DNA of 22,230 bases from positions 163,855 through 186,084 of the forward strand of contig DJJR01000046.1 in assembly GCA_002434245.1 (NCBI GenBank). Direction: 5' to 3'. The notes beneath the pieces are model-generated. The model had not been told where the DNA came from, did no database searches, and saw only the letters and a list, made by a program, of their open reading frames with translations. Position numbers and translations under genes: made by a program. Source of the DNA: Pelosinus fermentans. GTDB lineage: Bacteria; Bacillota; Negativicutes; DSM-13327. Positions 20,908 to 22,230 of the stretch are shown piece by piece (position 1 is the first letter of the stretch; each line of letters starts with the position of its first letter).

Positions 20908-22212
20908 TTGACTTTTCTTGGATTTTTTATGGTTATTACCTTCATGTATCTAATCATGTCCAAACGTATGACTGGGTTTGCTGCACTCATTGTCATACCG
21001 ATTGCATTTGGTCTATTGGGCGGATTTGCTCCCACAATTGGTAAGTTGATGATGGATGGCGTTAAGACCATAGCGCCAACGGCAATTATGATGATGTTTG
21101 CCGTTATGTATTTTGGAATTATGGTAGATGTAGGCTTGTTCGACGGACTCATTGTGCAAATATTAAAGAAGGTCAAGGGTGACCCGTTAAAGATTGTTGT
21201 GGGAACGACATTTCTAGCAATCATTGCCTCGTTAGAAGGAGAAGGCGCTGTGGTCTTTATGATTACCTGCACAGCAATGTTGCCTTTGTACAAAAGAATC
21301 GGTATTAATCCTGTCATTTTAGCAGTAATTTGTGCAATGGTTACTGCCGTAAAGAATATGTTTCCATGGGCAGCTCCTACAGCTAGGGTTTTAGCAGCGT
21401 TAAAGCTTGATGCCGCAGAAATATTTAATCCCTTGGTTCCCGTAATCATTTGCGGATTTGCTTATATCGCATTGATGGGATATGTCCTGGGTAAAAAAGA
21501 AAGGGCGCGATTGGGAGTCATTCAAATTGAAGATTCCATGATCGATGGCATCGCCAAAGAGGTGGTCTCGAAAAATCCTGAGTTTAAGCGACCCAAACTA
21601 TTCTGGGTGAATCTGATTATGACCCTAACTCTTATGGGCTTGTTACTAGTAGAAAAGAAGATTGGGGTATCGATTCCAATCATCTTTTTGGCAGGAAGCG
21701 CGTTGGCTTTAATTGTAAACTTTCCAAAAGTTAAAGAACAGCAGGGACGTATGTTGGCGCATGCCAAAGAAGCTTTGCAGGTTACTGCGGTGGTCTTTGC
21801 TGCCGGGATATTTATGGGCATTTTGACAGGAACCAAAATGACTGATGCTATGGCAACCTTTTTAATCGGAATTATCCCTGTCGGTCTGGGATCACATATG
21901 GGTATGATTACAGCGATACTAAGTGCTCCACTGTCTTTCCTGTTATCCAATGACGCCTTCTATTTTGGTGTGCTGCCGGTGTTAAACCAGATGGCTGCAA
22001 CGTATGGAGTAGGTGCTGCGGAAATTGGCCGGGCTTCCTTGTTGGGAACACCGGTACACATGCTGAGTCCGCTGGTGGCAGCATTATGGCTATTAGTCGG
22101 AATGTGTGATATTACATTTGGCGACCTGCAAAAAGGTGGTATCTGGTGGGCCTTTGGCCTAATGGTATTGAATATAGTGGTAGCATTAGTAACCGGAGCT
22201 ATTAACTTATAA
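20908..22212 (+). CDS. CitMHS-family citrate (metal-citrate):H+ symporter
   Basis: 434 aa, 11-13 hydrophobic helices, normal length for CitMHS. Recognisable parts: LGFFMVITFMYLIMSKRMTG at the N-terminus, MMFAVMYFGIMVDVGLFDGL, LEGEGAVVFMITCTAMLPLY, MFPWAAPTARVLAALKLD, ILSAPLSFLLSNDAFYFGVL and GTPVHMLSPLVAALWLL. Family members import citrate with Mg2+, Ca2+ or similar ions plus protons. The start is unclear: AAAGGGG lies 12 nt before TTG 20908 and 9 nt before ATA 20905, and homologues usually begin Met-Leu at exactly the ATA-TTG pair. The window ends 18 bp after the stop in an A-run that may begin a terminator. Confidence 0.92.
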   Translation: MTFLGFFMVITFMYLIMSKRMTGFAALIVIPIAFGLLGGFAPTIGKLMMDGVKTIAPTAIMMMFAVMYFGIMVDVGLFDGLIVQILKKVKGDPLKIVVGTTFLAIIASLEGEGAVVFMITCTAMLPLYKRIGINPVILAVICAMVTAVKNMFPWAAPTARVLAALKLDAAEIFNPLVPVIICGFAYIALMGYVLGKKERARLGVIQIEDSMIDGIAKEVVSKNPEFKRPKLFWVNLIMTLTLMGLLLVEKKIGVSIPIIFLAGSALALIVNFPKVKEQQGRMLAHAKEALQVTAVVFAAGIFMGILTGTKMTDAMATFLIGIIPVGLGSHMGMITAILSAPLSFLLSNDAFYFGVLPVLNQMAATYGVGAAEIGRASLLGTPVHMLSPLVAALWLLVGMCDITFGDLQKGGIWWAFGLMVLNIVVALVTGAINL

Positions 22213-22230
22213 TCCAATAAAAAAAGGTCC

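Noticed and set aside
20880..22217. Long minus-strand open frames opposite the CitMHS gene.
   Set aside because: They mirror the codon pattern of the real transporter gene, have no ribosome binding site and give low-complexity hydrophobic products.

Overview
The window looks like a low-GC Bacillota chromosome: strong GGAGG-type ribosome binding sites, several near-perfect sigma-A promoters, frequent TTG and GTG starts, and one textbook sigma-54 promoter. Gene content (ANTAR regulator with an EutW/PdtaS-like kinase, TctC/Bug lipoprotein, CitMHS transporter, MtlA-type PTS, RtcB/PrfH pair) would suit an anaerobic spore-former such as a Sporomusaceae/Pelosinus-type Negativicute. That placement is an inference from gene content, not shown by a marker gene. 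There are no rRNAs, tRNAs, insertion sequences or CRISPR arrays. Several broken genes are present: a transketolase/dehydrogenase fusion remnant, an HTH remnant and an AraC tail.

Layout. 1-99 is the tail of a + strand gene. 120-2131 (-) is a cytosolic sensor kinase followed by an ANTAR antiterminator; its upstream hairpin (2177-2221) may be an attenuator the ANTAR protein controls. 2343-3207 (-) is a decayed locus in which the 5' end of a transketolase N-subunit gene is joined to the middle of a frameshifted zinc-type dehydrogenase. 3718-4104 (+) is a phage-like XRE repressor under a 34-bp palindrome, followed by a second truncated HTH. 4266-5294 (-) is an orphan TctC lipoprotein. 5687-7428 (-) is the rtcB-prfH RNA-repair/ribosome-rescue operon, preceded by a consensus promoter and about 355 nt of structured, uncharacterised leader. 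8211-8585 (+) is a small secreted charged protein behind the sigma-54 promoter.

8653-13589 (-) is a sugar-alcohol operon: MtlA-type PTS, SorE-like phosphopolyol dehydrogenase, class II aldolase, then a fructose-6-phosphate-aldolase/transaldolase gene with its own promoter candidate. A divergent DeoR regulator (14028-14786) shares the control region. Together they would import and phosphorylate a hexitol, oxidise it to a ketose phosphate and cleave it to trioses; there is no mtlD here, so the exact substrate is open.

15060-18056 holds two small multi-pass membrane proteins flanking a MarR-MFS efflux operon with a near-perfect autoregulatory operator. 18075-18230 is an AraC C-terminal remnant. 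18296-20195 (-) is an EamA exporter plus ketopantoate-reductase-family pair. 20461-20568 (-) is a 35-residue zinc ribbon. 20908-22212 (+) is a CitMHS citrate-type transporter. Two families of palindromic intergenic elements recur in the window (8602-8646 with 14880-14929; 5619-5663 with 18243-18291).
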